Source of the DNA: Alcanivoracaceae bacterium
Lineage (GTDB): Bacteria > Pseudomonadota > Gammaproteobacteria > Pseudomonadales > Alcanivoracaceae
DNA: 46,788 nt
Reading direction: 5' to 3'
Assembly (NCBI GenBank): GCA_002706085.1
Contig: PAJO01000020.1
Coordinates: forward strand, 5,654 to 52,441
Position numbers and translations under genes: made by a program. The notes under the pieces were generated by a model. It was not told where the DNA came from. It worked only from the letters and a program-made list of their open reading frames with translations, and did no database searches. Below are positions 8,430-16,907 of the stretch, one piece after another. Each line of letters begins with the position of its first letter. Position 1 is the stretch's first letter.

Positions 8430-9657
8430 AGCGCAGGGCCTCCGCAGGTTGTACCCGGCTGGCTCGCCAGGAGGGGTACAGGGTTGCCGCAAAGCTGATG
8501 AACAACGCGATAGAAACAATCGTGATGACATCGCTCCACTGCAGCTCTGACGGCAGGTAATTCACAAAATAGGCGTCAAACAGCCGCGTATTGAAGGTTG
8601 TCTCGATCCATTCAGCCAGATTACTGATATTCGTGGCCAACAACACACCCAACACGGTCCCCAGTAGCGTTCCGGCGACCCCGATCAAGGTGCCCTGCAC
8701 CATGAAAATACGCATGATGGTGCCTGGCGACGCCCCCAGGGTGCGTAATACGGCAATGTTGCCTCGCTTCTCGGTGACCAGCATCACCTGACTGGAAATG
8801 ATGTTGAATGCAGCCACCGCCACGATGAAGCTGAGCAGCAACGTCATCATGGTCTTTTCCATCTTGATGGCCTGGAACAGGTTGCCGTGAGTGCGAGTCC
8901 AGTCACTGGTGTAATAGCCTGGCCCCAACTCCCGCTGCAGCTTCCAACCCACCGAGGGCGCACTAAACAGGTCATCCAGCCGTAGACGCAGCCCCTGCAC
9001 TGTACCCGCCTGACGCGCCAGCTTGGCGGCATCGTCAACATTCACGTAGGCGTAGAGCGAATCCACCTCCGCTCGCACCCGAAAGATACCGGTCACGGTA
9101 AATCGCTTGAAACGCGGCATGACACCGGCCGGGGAAATGGTGGCTTCCGGCAGCACCAGGGTCACCTTGTCGCCCATGCTGAGTCCCAGTCGCCGCGCCA
9201 GACCGTAGCCAACCACCATGCCGAACTCACCTGGCGCCAGGGACTCCAGTTCGCCCTGCTCCATGTAGTCCCCCACGATGGAGACCTTGCGCTCCGATTC
9301 CGGCTCAATACCGTTAATCAGCGCACCCGCGACCTCGCCACGGTGGGTCAACATCCCTTCCAGCTGCACAAAGGGGGAGATCGCCTTGATTTCATTGTGG
9401 TGATCCAGCCGTTGCGCCAGTTGATGCCAGTCGTCCACGGGTTCACGGCCATGCACCGACAAGTGCGTCACCATGCCGAGAATGCGGGTCTGTAGCTCAC
9501 GGTCAAAACCGTTCATGACGGAAAGCACGGTAATCAGGACCGCCACACCCAGCATCAAACCCAACGCCGAGATCAGTGTGATCACCGAAATAAAACTGTT
9601 GCGGGCACGAGCACCGGTATAGCGCAGCCCCACATAAAATGAGAGAGGTCTAAACAT
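8422..9657 (-). CDS. lolC: Lipoprotein-releasing ABC transporter permease, LolC/LolE family
   Basis: Membrane subunit of the Lol transporter. About 411 aa with the family layout: one N-terminal helix (SVITLISALGLMLGVAVLI), a periplasmic domain of roughly 200 residues, then three C-terminal helices, with EKRGNIAVLRTLGASPGTIM linking helices 2 and 3 and YPSWRASRVQPAEALRYE at the end. The ATG at 9657 (MFRPLSF) is chosen because relatives start there; the ATG at 9666 adds only three residues. Only one LolC/E-type gene is next to lolD, which suggests either a LolF-type homodimeric permease or a lolE elsewhere. Confidence 0.94.
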   Translation of the reverse strand: MFRPLSFYVGLRYTGARARNSFISVITLISALGLMLGVAVLITVLSVMNGFDRELQTRILGMVTHLSVHGREPVDDWHQLAQRLDHHNEIKAISPFVQLEGMLTHRGEVAGALINGIEPESERKVSIVGDYMEQGELESLAPGEFGMVVGYGLARRLGLSMGDKVTLVLPEATISPAGVMPRFKRFTVTGIFRVRAEVDSLYAYVNVDDAAKLARQAGTVQGLRLRLDDLFSAPSVGWKLQRELGPGYYTSDWTRTHGNLFQAIKMEKTMMTLLLSFIVAVAAFNIISSQVMLVTEKRGNIAVLRTLGASPGTIMRIFMVQGTLIGVAGTLLGTVLGVLLATNISNLAEWIETTFNTRLFDAYFVNYLPSELQWSDVITIVSIALFISFAATLYPSWRASRVQPAEALRYE

Positions 9658-9764
9658 GGAGCGCATTTAACCCGAATCCGGTGGCAAATACTACGATCAC
9701 ATCAGCCGCCGTCCCGGCGACTCGCTTTGTGAACAGGGTCTGCGTCCGCTAGATGGCAAAATGG

Positions 9765-9793
9765 TTGAATAAGCGTGCCTAACTTTCTAATAT
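9765..9793 (+). promoter_or_regulatory. Probable sigma-70 promoter
   Basis: TTGAAT (9765-9770), a 17 nt spacer, then TAATAT (9788-9793), about 33 nt before the ATG at 9826. It is placed to drive the secreted Pro/Ala-rich protein gene and possibly the downstream aguA-aguB genes. This is a motif match by eye only. Confidence 0.5.
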
Positions 9794-9825
9794 CGAAAGA
9801 AAATACCTATCGCCGGGGGAAAATA

Positions 9826-10755
9826 ATGAAAACGAAAATAATGTCGCTGCTGGCTAGTGCAGCGCTGGTGCTACCCGCTGCCTCCTTGGCCGCAGACGTT
9901 CCCCAACGTGGCACCCCCCAATCCCAGGTTCGCGCCCAGCATGGCGCACCGCTATCCAGCAAGGGCCCCGTGGGCACACCAGCCATTACCCGCTGGAACT
10001 ACGACGGCTTCACCGTCTACTTTGAAAACGGGATTACCCTGCACACTGTTCAGGACCGCCCTGCCAGCCAGGCCCCTGCAATCGTCTCCGGTCCGCAGAC
10101 CGTCGACAGCCTGCCCCCCATTGAAGAAACACAGACCGCACCCGCCCCTGCCCCAGCCGCCCAACAACCGGCGACCCAACAGGCCCCTGCGGCCGACAGC
10201 GGCGAGTTGACCTTCGACCCGGTATCCGGGCGCTTTGTGCCTGCGGGCGCCGCCGGGCAAACTGACACTGCCGAGCCCAAGCCCGAGGAAACCCCGGCAC
10301 CAGCCAAGTCCGCACCAGAGGCAGCCCCGGTGGCCCCTGAAGCCAAGGCCGCCGCCCCCACGGCACCGGTCGCCGAGTCCAAGCCAGCCCCTGCTCCGAC
10401 ACCCAAAGCGGAACCCAAACCCGAGCCTGCACCGACACCAGCCCCCAGCGAGCCCGCCACCGCCTCACCCGATGAAGGCGAATTCCGTTTCGACCCGGTG
10501 ACAGGCCGCATCATTATTGCTGGCGAAGCGTCACCCGAGCAGGCAACAGCCAAGGCCCTGGACAGCGAGCAGAAAGCCACTGAAGCTAACGGCGCTGCAA
10601 AACAGTCCGCCAAGGACGCAGCTGAAAGCACCCAGGCTGACACCGAGCAAGCCGCTCAGGACACCTCTGCCCAGGCCGAAGCGGCCAAACCTGCCGACGA
10701 AGCAGGAGCGGCTGACGACAGCGGTTTCTATATTGACTGGGGTGCCCGCCAGTAG
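9826..10755 (+). CDS. Secreted Pro/Ala-rich protein with repeated D-x-G-x-x-F-D motif
   Basis: 309 aa from the ATG at 9826, chosen because GGGGGA lies just upstream and a clear signal peptide follows (hydrophobic core LLASAALVLPAASLA, cleavage after residue ~23). Residues 24-75 form a small folded unit (RGTPQSQVRAQHG, TRWNYDGFTVYFENGITLH) reminiscent of the short beta-rich domain in pseudomonad periplasmic proteins and of SmpA/BamE-like domains; that likeness is an impression. The remainder is low-complexity Ala/Pro/Lys/Glu, interrupted by GELTFDPVSGR (127-136) and GEFRFDPVTGR (218-228). A third, degenerate copy ends the protein (DSGFYIDWGARQ). Residues 234-295 are Ala/Gln/Asp/Glu-rich and possibly helical. 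The function is unknown; a periplasm- or wall-spanning linker protein is one idea. Confidence 0.8.
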   Translation: MKTKIMSLLASAALVLPAASLAADVPQRGTPQSQVRAQHGAPLSSKGPVGTPAITRWNYDGFTVYFENGITLHTVQDRPASQAPAIVSGPQTVDSLPPIEETQTAPAPAPAAQQPATQQAPAADSGELTFDPVSGRFVPAGAAGQTDTAEPKPEETPAPAKSAPEAAPVAPEAKAAAPTAPVAESKPAPAPTPKAEPKPEPAPTPAPSEPATASPDEGEFRFDPVTGRIIIAGEASPEQATAKALDSEQKATEANGAAKQSAKDAAESTQADTEQAAQDTSAQAEAAKPADEAGAADDSGFYIDWGARQ

Positions 10756-10798
10756 CACACTCGCGCGCATGTTGCTTCCCTGACGGACCCACCCTGAC

Positions 10799-11806
10799 AT
10801 GCGCCGATTTCTTCCTGAATGGCACCCCCAATGGGGGGTGCTCCTGGCTTGGCCCGACCAGCATACTGACTGGGCAGACCACTTGGCTGACGCCGAACAG
10901 TGTTATCTGGATATCCTTGCCGCCCTGCTGGATCATCAGCATGTCTTGCTGGTGTGCCGAAACGAGGCCATGCAAAGCCGTATCACCCGCCTGGTCGACC
11001 AGCGAGGCATTGCCCGTGAACGGCTCACCCTCATCATCGCCGACTACAACGACACCTGGGCCCGCGATTTCGGCCCGCTTGCAGTGGAGCAGGATGGCCA
11101 GGTGGAATTACTCGATTACACCTTCACCGGCTGGGGCGGAAAATTTGATGCTGAGCAGGACAATGCCCTGAATACATCACTGCCCTGGCAGTTGCCATTG
11201 CATACCCAGGCACTTGTTCTGGAAGGCGGAGCGGTAGATACCGATGGCAAGGGTAATTTGCTGACGACCCGCCACTGTTTGCGTAACCCCAACCGGAACC
11301 CGGATCTGTCTGAAGCAGAACTGTGCGAGCGCCTCAAGGCTGAATTGGGGGTGAGCGACATCTGGTGGCTTGATCACGGTGAACTGGAAGGCGACGATAC
11401 CGACGCCCATGTGGATACACTGGCCAGATTCGTGGATGCCCGTACCCTTGCCTATGTGCAGTGTCGCGATAGCAGTGACAGCCATTACCCGTTGCTGCAT
11501 GCCATGGAACAGGAACTCCAGACCCTGGCCCGGCAGCACAACCTGACACTGGTTGCGCTTCCGCTCCCTACCCCGCAGTACAGTCGGGAAGGAGAACGGC
11601 TGCCCGCCACCTATGCCAATTTCCTGATCACTAACGACAAGGTCTTGTTGCCGGTGTACGGCTGCGATACCGATCAGGAAGCGATCACAGCATTACAGGC
11701 GGTCGCAGGCGACCGGGTCGTCACCCCCGTGAACTGTCGGGTATTGATTGAGCAGCATGGCAGCCTGCACTGTGTCACCATGCAGTTGCCCCGTGGCGCC
11801 CTGTGA
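10799..11806 (+). CDS. aguA: Agmatine deiminase
   Basis: Hydrolyses agmatine to N-carbamoylputrescine and ammonia, in the route from arginine to putrescine. 335 aa. Motifs of the peptidyl-arginine-deiminase/AguA superfamily: NDTWARDFGP near residue 84, LEGGAVDTDGKGN near 141, the catalytic histidine region GDDTDAHVDTLARF near 199, TYANFLITNDKVLLPVY near 270, and the catalytic cysteine C325 in GSLHCVTMQLP. It lies 43 nt behind the secreted Pro/Ala-rich protein gene and 37 nt before aguB, so the last two form a pathway pair. Peptidyl-arginine deiminases share the fold, but the aguB neighbour settles the call. Confidence 0.95.
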   Translation: MRRFLPEWHPQWGVLLAWPDQHTDWADHLADAEQCYLDILAALLDHQHVLLVCRNEAMQSRITRLVDQRGIARERLTLIIADYNDTWARDFGPLAVEQDGQVELLDYTFTGWGGKFDAEQDNALNTSLPWQLPLHTQALVLEGGAVDTDGKGNLLTTRHCLRNPNRNPDLSEAELCERLKAELGVSDIWWLDHGELEGDDTDAHVDTLARFVDARTLAYVQCRDSSDSHYPLLHAMEQELQTLARQHNLTLVALPLPTPQYSREGERLPATYANFLITNDKVLLPVYGCDTDQEAITALQAVAGDRVVTPVNCRVLIEQHGSLHCVTMQLPRGAL

Positions 11807-11843
11807 GCCCTCTTACCAGCAAGAAAGACAGCGAGAAAGAAGC

Positions 11844-12737
11844 ATGCGTGTAGCCGTCATTCAACAGAAGAACTGCGCCGACCTGAACGCCAACCTGGCG
11901 CATTCTCTGGCCCTGGTCCGTGACGCGGCCAACGCCGGCGCTGAGCTGGTGTTGCTGCAGGAGCTGCATCGCAGCCTGTATTTCTGTCAGACCGAAGACA
12001 CCAGCGTGTTTGACCTGGCCGAGACGATCCCCGGCCCGAGCACCGAAGCCCTCGGCGCACTGGCGAAAGAGTTGGGTATCGTCATCGTGGGCAGCCTGTT
12101 CGAAAAACGTGCCGCCGGCCTCTACCACAACACCGCGGTGGTACTGGAAAAGGACGGCACTCTGGCAGGCATCTATCGCAAGATGCACATCCCGGATGAC
12201 CCCGGCTTCTATGAGAAATTCTATTTCACCCCGGGGGATGCGGACTTCAACGACGGCCGCAGCGGCTTCACTCCCATCGAGACCAGTGTCGGCAAACTGG
12301 GCTTGCTGGTGTGCTGGGACCAGTGGTATCCGGAGGCCGCACGGCTAATGGCCCTCGCGGGGGCGGACCTGCTGTTGTATCCCACCGCCATCGGTTGGGA
12401 TCCCGCAGATGAACCAGCAGAGCAACAACGCCAGCTGGACGCATGGATCACTATCCAGCGAGCCCACGGTGTCGCCAACGGGCTACCGGTATTGGTGGCC
12501 AACCGCACAGGCTTTGAACAGAGTCCGGCGGACGACAGCGGTATTCAGTTCTGGGGCAACAGCTTTGTGTGTGGTCCTCAGGGTGAGTATCTGGCCCAGG
12601 CAGACAGTGACAGCGAGCAAATCCTGATCGCCGAGGTGAATCTGCAACGCAGCGAATCCGTACGCCGTATCTGGCCTTACCTGCGTGATCGCCGCGTGGA
12701 TGCCTATGGCGACCTGACCAAGCGTTTCAGGGACTGA
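11844..12737 (+). CDS. aguB: N-carbamoylputrescine amidase
   Basis: Nitrilase-superfamily amidase that converts N-carbamoylputrescine to putrescine, CO2 and ammonia, completing the agmatine pathway begun by AguA. 297 aa from the ATG at 11844, the normal family length. The Glu-Lys-Cys triad is visible: E40 in LLQELHR, K113 in YRKMHIPDDPGFYEKFYFTPG and C157 in GLLVCWDQWYPEAARL. The start is supported by a purine-rich AGAAAGAAG leader and by homology beginning at MRVAVIQQ; a longer upstream reading would run into aguA. A large palindrome follows the stop. Confidence 0.95.
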   Translation: MRVAVIQQKNCADLNANLAHSLALVRDAANAGAELVLLQELHRSLYFCQTEDTSVFDLAETIPGPSTEALGALAKELGIVIVGSLFEKRAAGLYHNTAVVLEKDGTLAGIYRKMHIPDDPGFYEKFYFTPGDADFNDGRSGFTPIETSVGKLGLLVCWDQWYPEAARLMALAGADLLLYPTAIGWDPADEPAEQQRQLDAWITIQRAHGVANGLPVLVANRTGFEQSPADDSGIQFWGNSFVCGPQGEYLAQADSDSEQILIAEVNLQRSESVRRIWPYLRDRRVDAYGDLTKRFRD

Positions 12738-12750
12738 TTGCCCAGCGCAA

Positions 12751-12774
12751 CGTTCCCGGGTTAACCCGGGAACG
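12751..12774. terminator. Perfect 24 bp palindrome between convergent aguB and marC-family gene
   Basis: CGTTCCCGGGTT followed by its exact reverse complement, directly behind aguB and containing the stop codon of the convergent MarC-family gene (TAA, 12761-12763). It could form a strong 12 bp stem and act as a bidirectional transcription barrier. No T-run follows on either strand, so intrinsic termination is uncertain. Confidence 0.45.
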
Positions 12775-13390
12775 CGTCAATCGCACCGTAAACCCCTTCA
12801 ATCAGCATTTGCACCCCGATCACCGCCAGGATCAACCCCATCAACCGGGTCATGACACTCAGCCCTTTTTGTCCGAGCAGGGCCACGACCTTGTGGCTGT
12901 AGACAAAACACACGAAAGTCATCAAGCAAAGCACGGCAAAGACCAGTAATGTTCCTAGCGGCTTCACCACCGCATTACTTGCCGTAAAACTCACTGTCGT
13001 GGCAATGGTGCCCGGTCCCGCCAGAATTGGCACCGCCAGCGGGGAAATCGCCACATCATCACCGCCACTACCTTGACTGCTTCTAGGCTTGTGCAGGCTG
13101 GAGTTTTCCCCTTGCTGCATCTGATAACCGATCAGGAAAACCAGGACACCCCCGGCAATACGCAAGGCGGGCAGCGTGATACCAAAGAAATGAAAGATCA
13201 CGTTACCGAGCACGGCAAAGGCCACAATGATGATAAAAGTCATCAGTAATGCCCGGCGGGCAACCGCTACCCTCTCCTCTTGAGCAAGGCCGCCTGTTAG
13301 ACCAAGAAACACCGCCGTGTTGGCGAAAGGATTCATGATCGCGAAGTAGGCGAAAAAGACAGCAAGCAGGTGATTGACGGTATCGGTCAT
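12761..13390 (-). CDS. MarC-family (UPF0056) integral membrane protein
   Basis: 209 aa with about six transmembrane helices. The first carries FFAYFAIMNPFANTAVFLG, the conserved N-P-F/I signature of MarC proteins; SPLAVPILAGPGTIATTV in the second half is the matching inverted-repeat motif. A hydrophilic loop near residues 92-112 (ENSSLHKPRSSQGSGGDD) separates the halves. The molecular function is not firmly established; transport of small solutes has been proposed and the old multiple-antibiotic-resistance link is doubtful. It stands alone: convergent with aguB and 63 nt in front of the periplasmic repeat-protein gene's end. A nested inverted repeat (13398-13443) precedes its ATG. Confidence 0.92.
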   Translation of the reverse strand: MTDTVNHLLAVFFAYFAIMNPFANTAVFLGLTGGLAQEERVAVARRALLMTFIIIVAFAVLGNVIFHFFGITLPALRIAGGVLVFLIGYQMQQGENSSLHKPRSSQGSGGDDVAISPLAVPILAGPGTIATTVSFTASNAVVKPLGTLLVFAVLCLMTFVCFVYSHKVVALLGQKGLSVMTRLMGLILAVIGVQMLIEGVYGAIDAFPG

Positions 13391-13397
13391 GAGGGAT

Positions 13398-13443
13398 CCG
13401 GGCGAAAGGAAGTCAGGTCGTTATACCTGAGCCTCGCGCCCGG
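13398..13443. other. Nested inverted repeat upstream of the MarC-family gene
   Basis: Outer arms CCGGGCG (13398-13404) and CGCCCGG (13437-13443) enclose an inner stem CAGGT-CGTTAT-ACCTG (13414-13429). It sits between the end of the 13454-14716 gene and the start of the MarC-family gene, both on the minus strand. It could be an attenuator, a leader structure or a terminator without a T-run. Confidence 0.35.
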
Positions 13444-13453
13444 TTAAAGCCTG

Positions 13454-14716
13454 TCAGTGCGACATGGATAACTCGGTACCGGCATCCTTGCGTTTGAGGT
13501 ACTCACTCACCAGGAAAGGTGCCTTCAACACACTGTAGAGATTTTCATCCGTGGTCAGCATGTACTCGCGGCGCTCACGCTCGAACGAACGATAACTCTT
13601 GCGGAAGTTCAGGTAGTAATCCTTGATCTCACGCAGGCGTTTGGATGCGTACATGGAATCCAGCGCCTCCATGGCGCTTTTGGGGTGGATCCCGATCGCC
13701 ACATTGAACTCTTCCATGGCCCGGTAGATATCCCGATTACGGTTGATATAAATCAGCGAGTTGGCGTATTCGTAATGGACAATGGCCAGATCATCAGCCT
13801 GCTCGAACGCTTGCTCAAAGTAATCCTCTACGCGGCTCAGGCGTGCACCGAAGGTCAGGCGACCAAACAGCTTGCCCACGTAACGGATGATGTTGGCGTC
13901 CTTGGCCGCATTCATGGCCAGCGCTACCGGATGATTCGGTTCAATTTCCAGCGTGTCATCAATGGCCCGGGATACCTTGAACAAGTAATTGTTCATCAGC
14001 GATTCCACCGGTGATGCCTCTTCTGCAATCCGGGCAATGGAAAGCGCGTAACCCAACCGCAAGGTCATGTAGTCAGCCTGAAATTCTTCCTCATCTTTCA
14101 GGCTTTTGATCAGGTCCAGGTAATCGGTGATCTGGTTCGCCACATCCTGAAGCAGCTGCAGTTTCTCTTCCCGCGTGTCGGTCAGGTACACCGCATAGAC
14201 GCTCTGGGCCAGGTACGCAGGGATCTTGCCGTAAGCGCCCAGCCGCGAGCCATGCTCCTTGGCTGCACGGAAATCCCCACGGAAAAAGAAGCGCCAGGCT
14301 TCCAGGATTTCGTCAGACAAGTGCTGGTAATTGCCATCGAATTCCGGATCGAGTTCGGCCTTCAATTGTGGAAAGTGCTCAATACGTCGCTCAAGGTATT
14401 CGGCAGACGGATAAGAGATACGCAGGGCACGCATCAACACCGGCCAGGCCTCCTTGAGCTTTTCTGGCGGATAATCGAAGAATCGGGTCTGAAACGGCAC
14501 GCTGTTCCACTGCCCGGAAATCACCTTGTCATCGACGGCGACTTTCTCGCTTTGCCAACCATCCGCATCCTCAGCTTCACTGCCTTTCTGAGCCTTGTCG
14601 GCTATCGCCTTCATCTCTTCGCGGCTGAGATCGTCGTAATCTTTTTCAGCATGACTCACTGGCGAGCACAGCAGGCCTGCCAGTACAAAAATGAACATCG
14701 AGCAATTGCGCTTCAT
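13454..14716 (-). CDS. Periplasmic helical-repeat protein of unknown function
   Basis: About 420 aa from the ATG at 14716, chosen because a signal peptide starts there (basic MKRN, hydrophobic core MFIFVLAGLLC, cleavage likely after SHA near residue 23); an upstream ATG at 14761 only lengthens the positively charged end. The cysteine in the hydrophobic core is not in a good lipobox. The mature protein is charged and mostly helical, with TPR-like stretches such as YFEQAFEQADDLAIVHYEYA and MEEFNVAIGIHPKSAMEALD. No catalytic motif is evident and I do not recognise the family. It shares orientation with the DUF2334-glycosyltransferase-sulfotransferase genes upstream, but a 179 nt gap separates it from them. 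Confidence 0.78.
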   Translation of the reverse strand: MKRNCSMFIFVLAGLLCSPVSHAEKDYDDLSREEMKAIADKAQKGSEAEDADGWQSEKVAVDDKVISGQWNSVPFQTRFFDYPPEKLKEAWPVLMRALRISYPSAEYLERRIEHFPQLKAELDPEFDGNYQHLSDEILEAWRFFFRGDFRAAKEHGSRLGAYGKIPAYLAQSVYAVYLTDTREEKLQLLQDVANQITDYLDLIKSLKDEEEFQADYMTLRLGYALSIARIAEEASPVESLMNNYLFKVSRAIDDTLEIEPNHPVALAMNAAKDANIIRYVGKLFGRLTFGARLSRVEDYFEQAFEQADDLAIVHYEYANSLIYINRNRDIYRAMEEFNVAIGIHPKSAMEALDSMYASKRLREIKDYYLNFRKSYRSFERERREYMLTTDENLYSVLKAPFLVSEYLKRKDAGTELSMSH

Positions 14717-14895
14717 AGCCCCGGTCCCATTGTTGTTCTTGCTATTATTTCTGTGTTTCATAATCCGTGACTCCGTGGTCACAAAATAGCCCGAAACGCC
14801 GTCAGCAGAAACCACGAATCTGCTATCACGATGACATCTTTGACCAGGCTTTGACCACAATGGTCAGAGGGTAAACAAGGAAGAGCAAAACGTTC

Positions 14896-15636
14896 TCAAC
14901 GAACCGGATTCGAGGACTTTAGCGGCAGCCGGGCGGACAGCAGATCGTCATAATCCAGAAACGCCGTCACCTGCTCCAGCATCGGCGCAATGCTCCTGGC
15001 CAGCAGCAAATCCAGATCGTAGGGGTGGAGTCCGATGCGCAAAGGCCGCCCTTGCGCTTTCGCCCGGCCGAGACAGTATCGGTTAAAGCAAGACAAGAAC
15101 CAGGCTCGCCATGGCCGGTCTGCTTCAAAGCCCACCAGCGGCAGCGCCAGCGTCTTGCCACTGCCGGTATCCAGCACACCGGAAAGGGTTTCCACATACC
15201 GAAACGGTAACCGCGAATAATCGCCTGCTGGCAGGGCTCCGAGTGCCCAGGCCGGAGGTACGTAAAGGCGTGAAGGCGTGAGCTGATGGAGGGCAAACCA
15301 GTCATGGCAATCTTGCACCAGACGCACGATCCCCTCTGCGCTGAAGGACAAATGCTCAGCCACCCTCCGTGACAGCAAGAGACTGTGAAGCCGGTGATAC
15401 AGAGACACTGGCGGTTGGCACCGGTGAGACCAGCCATGGCCGGCCAGTGGATGGCCCGCCTGCTGCAAATCGCGCAACCAGGCGATATCGTCCCTGGACC
15501 AGTCTCGCCCCGGCACCACCAGCAAAGTGACGTGTTCGGGCGCCAGCTGTAGTCGCGAGAGCATGGCCGTGACCTGCTCTCGAGTTTCCGGCATCACATC
15601 ATGGATGCTCACCAATGCAGACAGCGCGTCAGGCAT
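14896..15636 (-). CDS. DUF2334 polysaccharide deacetylase-like protein
   Basis: 246 aa. Conserved blocks of the DUF2334 branch of the NodB-like carbohydrate esterase fold: ALVSIHDVMPETREQV near the N-terminus (metal-binding Asp of the His-Asp pair), AGHGWSHR near residue 67 (HxxxH-like metal site) and RIGLHPYDLDLLL near 200. Such proteins are thought to remove acyl groups from sugars, but the substrate is unproven. There is no signal peptide, so action is probably cytoplasmic. Its start overlaps the end of the glycosyltransferase gene by 8 nt, a strong sign that the two enzymes work on the same glycan or glycolipid. Confidence 0.85.
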   Translation of the reverse strand: MPDALSALVSIHDVMPETREQVTAMLSRLQLAPEHVTLLVVPGRDWSRDDIAWLRDLQQAGHPLAGHGWSHRCQPPVSLYHRLHSLLLSRRVAEHLSFSAEGIVRLVQDCHDWFALHQLTPSRLYVPPAWALGALPAGDYSRLPFRYVETLSGVLDTGSGKTLALPLVGFEADRPWRAWFLSCFNRYCLGRAKAQGRPLRIGLHPYDLDLLLARSIAPMLEQVTAFLDYDDLLSARLPLKSSNPVR

Positions 15637-16792
15637 GGTGGCTACTCAAACGGCGTAACAATGCCAGTGTCGGCGACGGCAGGCTGGCGGCGCAGGGCTT
15701 CAGCGTCGCACAGTGGGCAAGCACGCTACCCCAGTGTTCGATAGCATGGTTATTCATGGCCAATGCGGCCTCACGCGCGCTCGCCGCCTTGGCCTGGCGC
15801 TCATCGCTTGTCAGGCTTGCCAGACGATCAAGGGTGTCACTCAACGTTTCGTCCGGCTGCATAACCCATAGTCCACGCGCCAGCGCCGGCCATTCATTGA
15901 TCCCGCAAGCGGGCGTGGTAATCACCAATCGCTGGCGGGCCATGGCTTCAAGGGCTACGGTGCCAAATGCCTCCACCGAGGACGGCAACACCAGCACCTC
16001 ACACTGGTCCACCAGCGCTACCACTTGCTCACGAGTGCACCAGCCATGGCAGTGAAGATTACTCAGACGGACACAGGCCTGATCCACTTTGGCACGCAAG
16101 GGACCATCCCCTGCCACATGAAATTCCAGATCCGGACGCGCCGCAGCCAGCTCCAGGAAGGATTCGATATTTTTTTCTGCCGCGAGGCGCCCCACATAGC
16201 ACACTTTGTTTACGTCATCAGCCAGAGGTTGCAGCGGTGTCTGCACAAACTCTCTGGCCAGCGGCGTACCAACAAGCTGCGGGTTGCGCGCCCCGGCTTC
16301 TCTGGCTTGGGCAATCATGGATTCGCAGATCGTCGCCGCCGTTTCACTTCCCTGAAACAGCGTTCGGTTGATCCAGTTCAGAAAGCCTCCGGCCAGCTTG
16401 GCCAGTCGCTTGCCCCAATAGAGTTCTACCAGTCGGTTGTAATCCGTCTGGAAGGTAACGCAAACAGGGATTCCCCATTTTCGGGCAATCCAGTAGCCGA
16501 TCATGGAGAAAATGCCGGGGCCGGGAATAACGATGACGTGGGGCTTCATCTCCCACACCAGAGCACTGAGCTCACGTATCCGGGGAAAGAAAAGACGCTG
16601 GGTCGGGTCACCGGGAATCGGCATGGATGCGCCTTGACAGGGGTGGGGATCCTGCAAACAGGGTTGCACCAGTTCCACCCGCTCTACACGGTCTTCAAGA
16701 TGCGATACCAGATCCTGGAAATAGGCACCAACGCCATTCCGGCCTTTGATCGCATCCACCACAAACAGTACACGAAGCGTTTTGGTATCCAT
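15629..16792 (-). CDS. GT4-family glycosyltransferase
   Basis: About 387 aa from the ATG at 16792 (MDTKTLRVLFVVDAIKG); a TTG start further upstream at 16864 is less likely. GT-B fold: the N-terminal domain has NGVGAYFQDLVSHL and VIVIPGPGIFSMIGYWIAR, and the C-terminal donor domain has VCYVGRLAAEKNIESFLELA and the E-x7-E-like motif SVEAFGTVALEAMA, typical of GT4 retaining enzymes. The TFQTDYNR segment recalls glycolipid-forming members of the SqdX/MgtA/PimB kind, which is only suggestive. It overlaps the DUF2334 gene by 8 nt and lies 115 nt behind the sulfotransferase gene. Confidence 0.88.
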   Translation of the reverse strand: MDTKTLRVLFVVDAIKGRNGVGAYFQDLVSHLEDRVERVELVQPCLQDPHPCQGASMPIPGDPTQRLFFPRIRELSALVWEMKPHVIVIPGPGIFSMIGYWIARKWGIPVCVTFQTDYNRLVELYWGKRLAKLAGGFLNWINRTLFQGSETAATICESMIAQAREAGARNPQLVGTPLAREFVQTPLQPLADDVNKVCYVGRLAAEKNIESFLELAAARPDLEFHVAGDGPLRAKVDQACVRLSNLHCHGWCTREQVVALVDQCEVLVLPSSVEAFGTVALEAMARQRLVITTPACGINEWPALARGLWVMQPDETLSDTLDRLASLTSDERQAKAASAREAALAMNNHAIEHWGSVLAHCATLKPCAASLPSPTLALLRRLSSHHA

Positions 16793-16907
16793 GGCCGCGA
16801 GTATTACCAGTGGCCATTTCCGAATTGTGACAAGCAACAAAAAGCCAACGGGAATTTGCGACAAGATGTGACGGCCAATGAGTCAACGGCAGATCACGCA
16901 AAGACAT

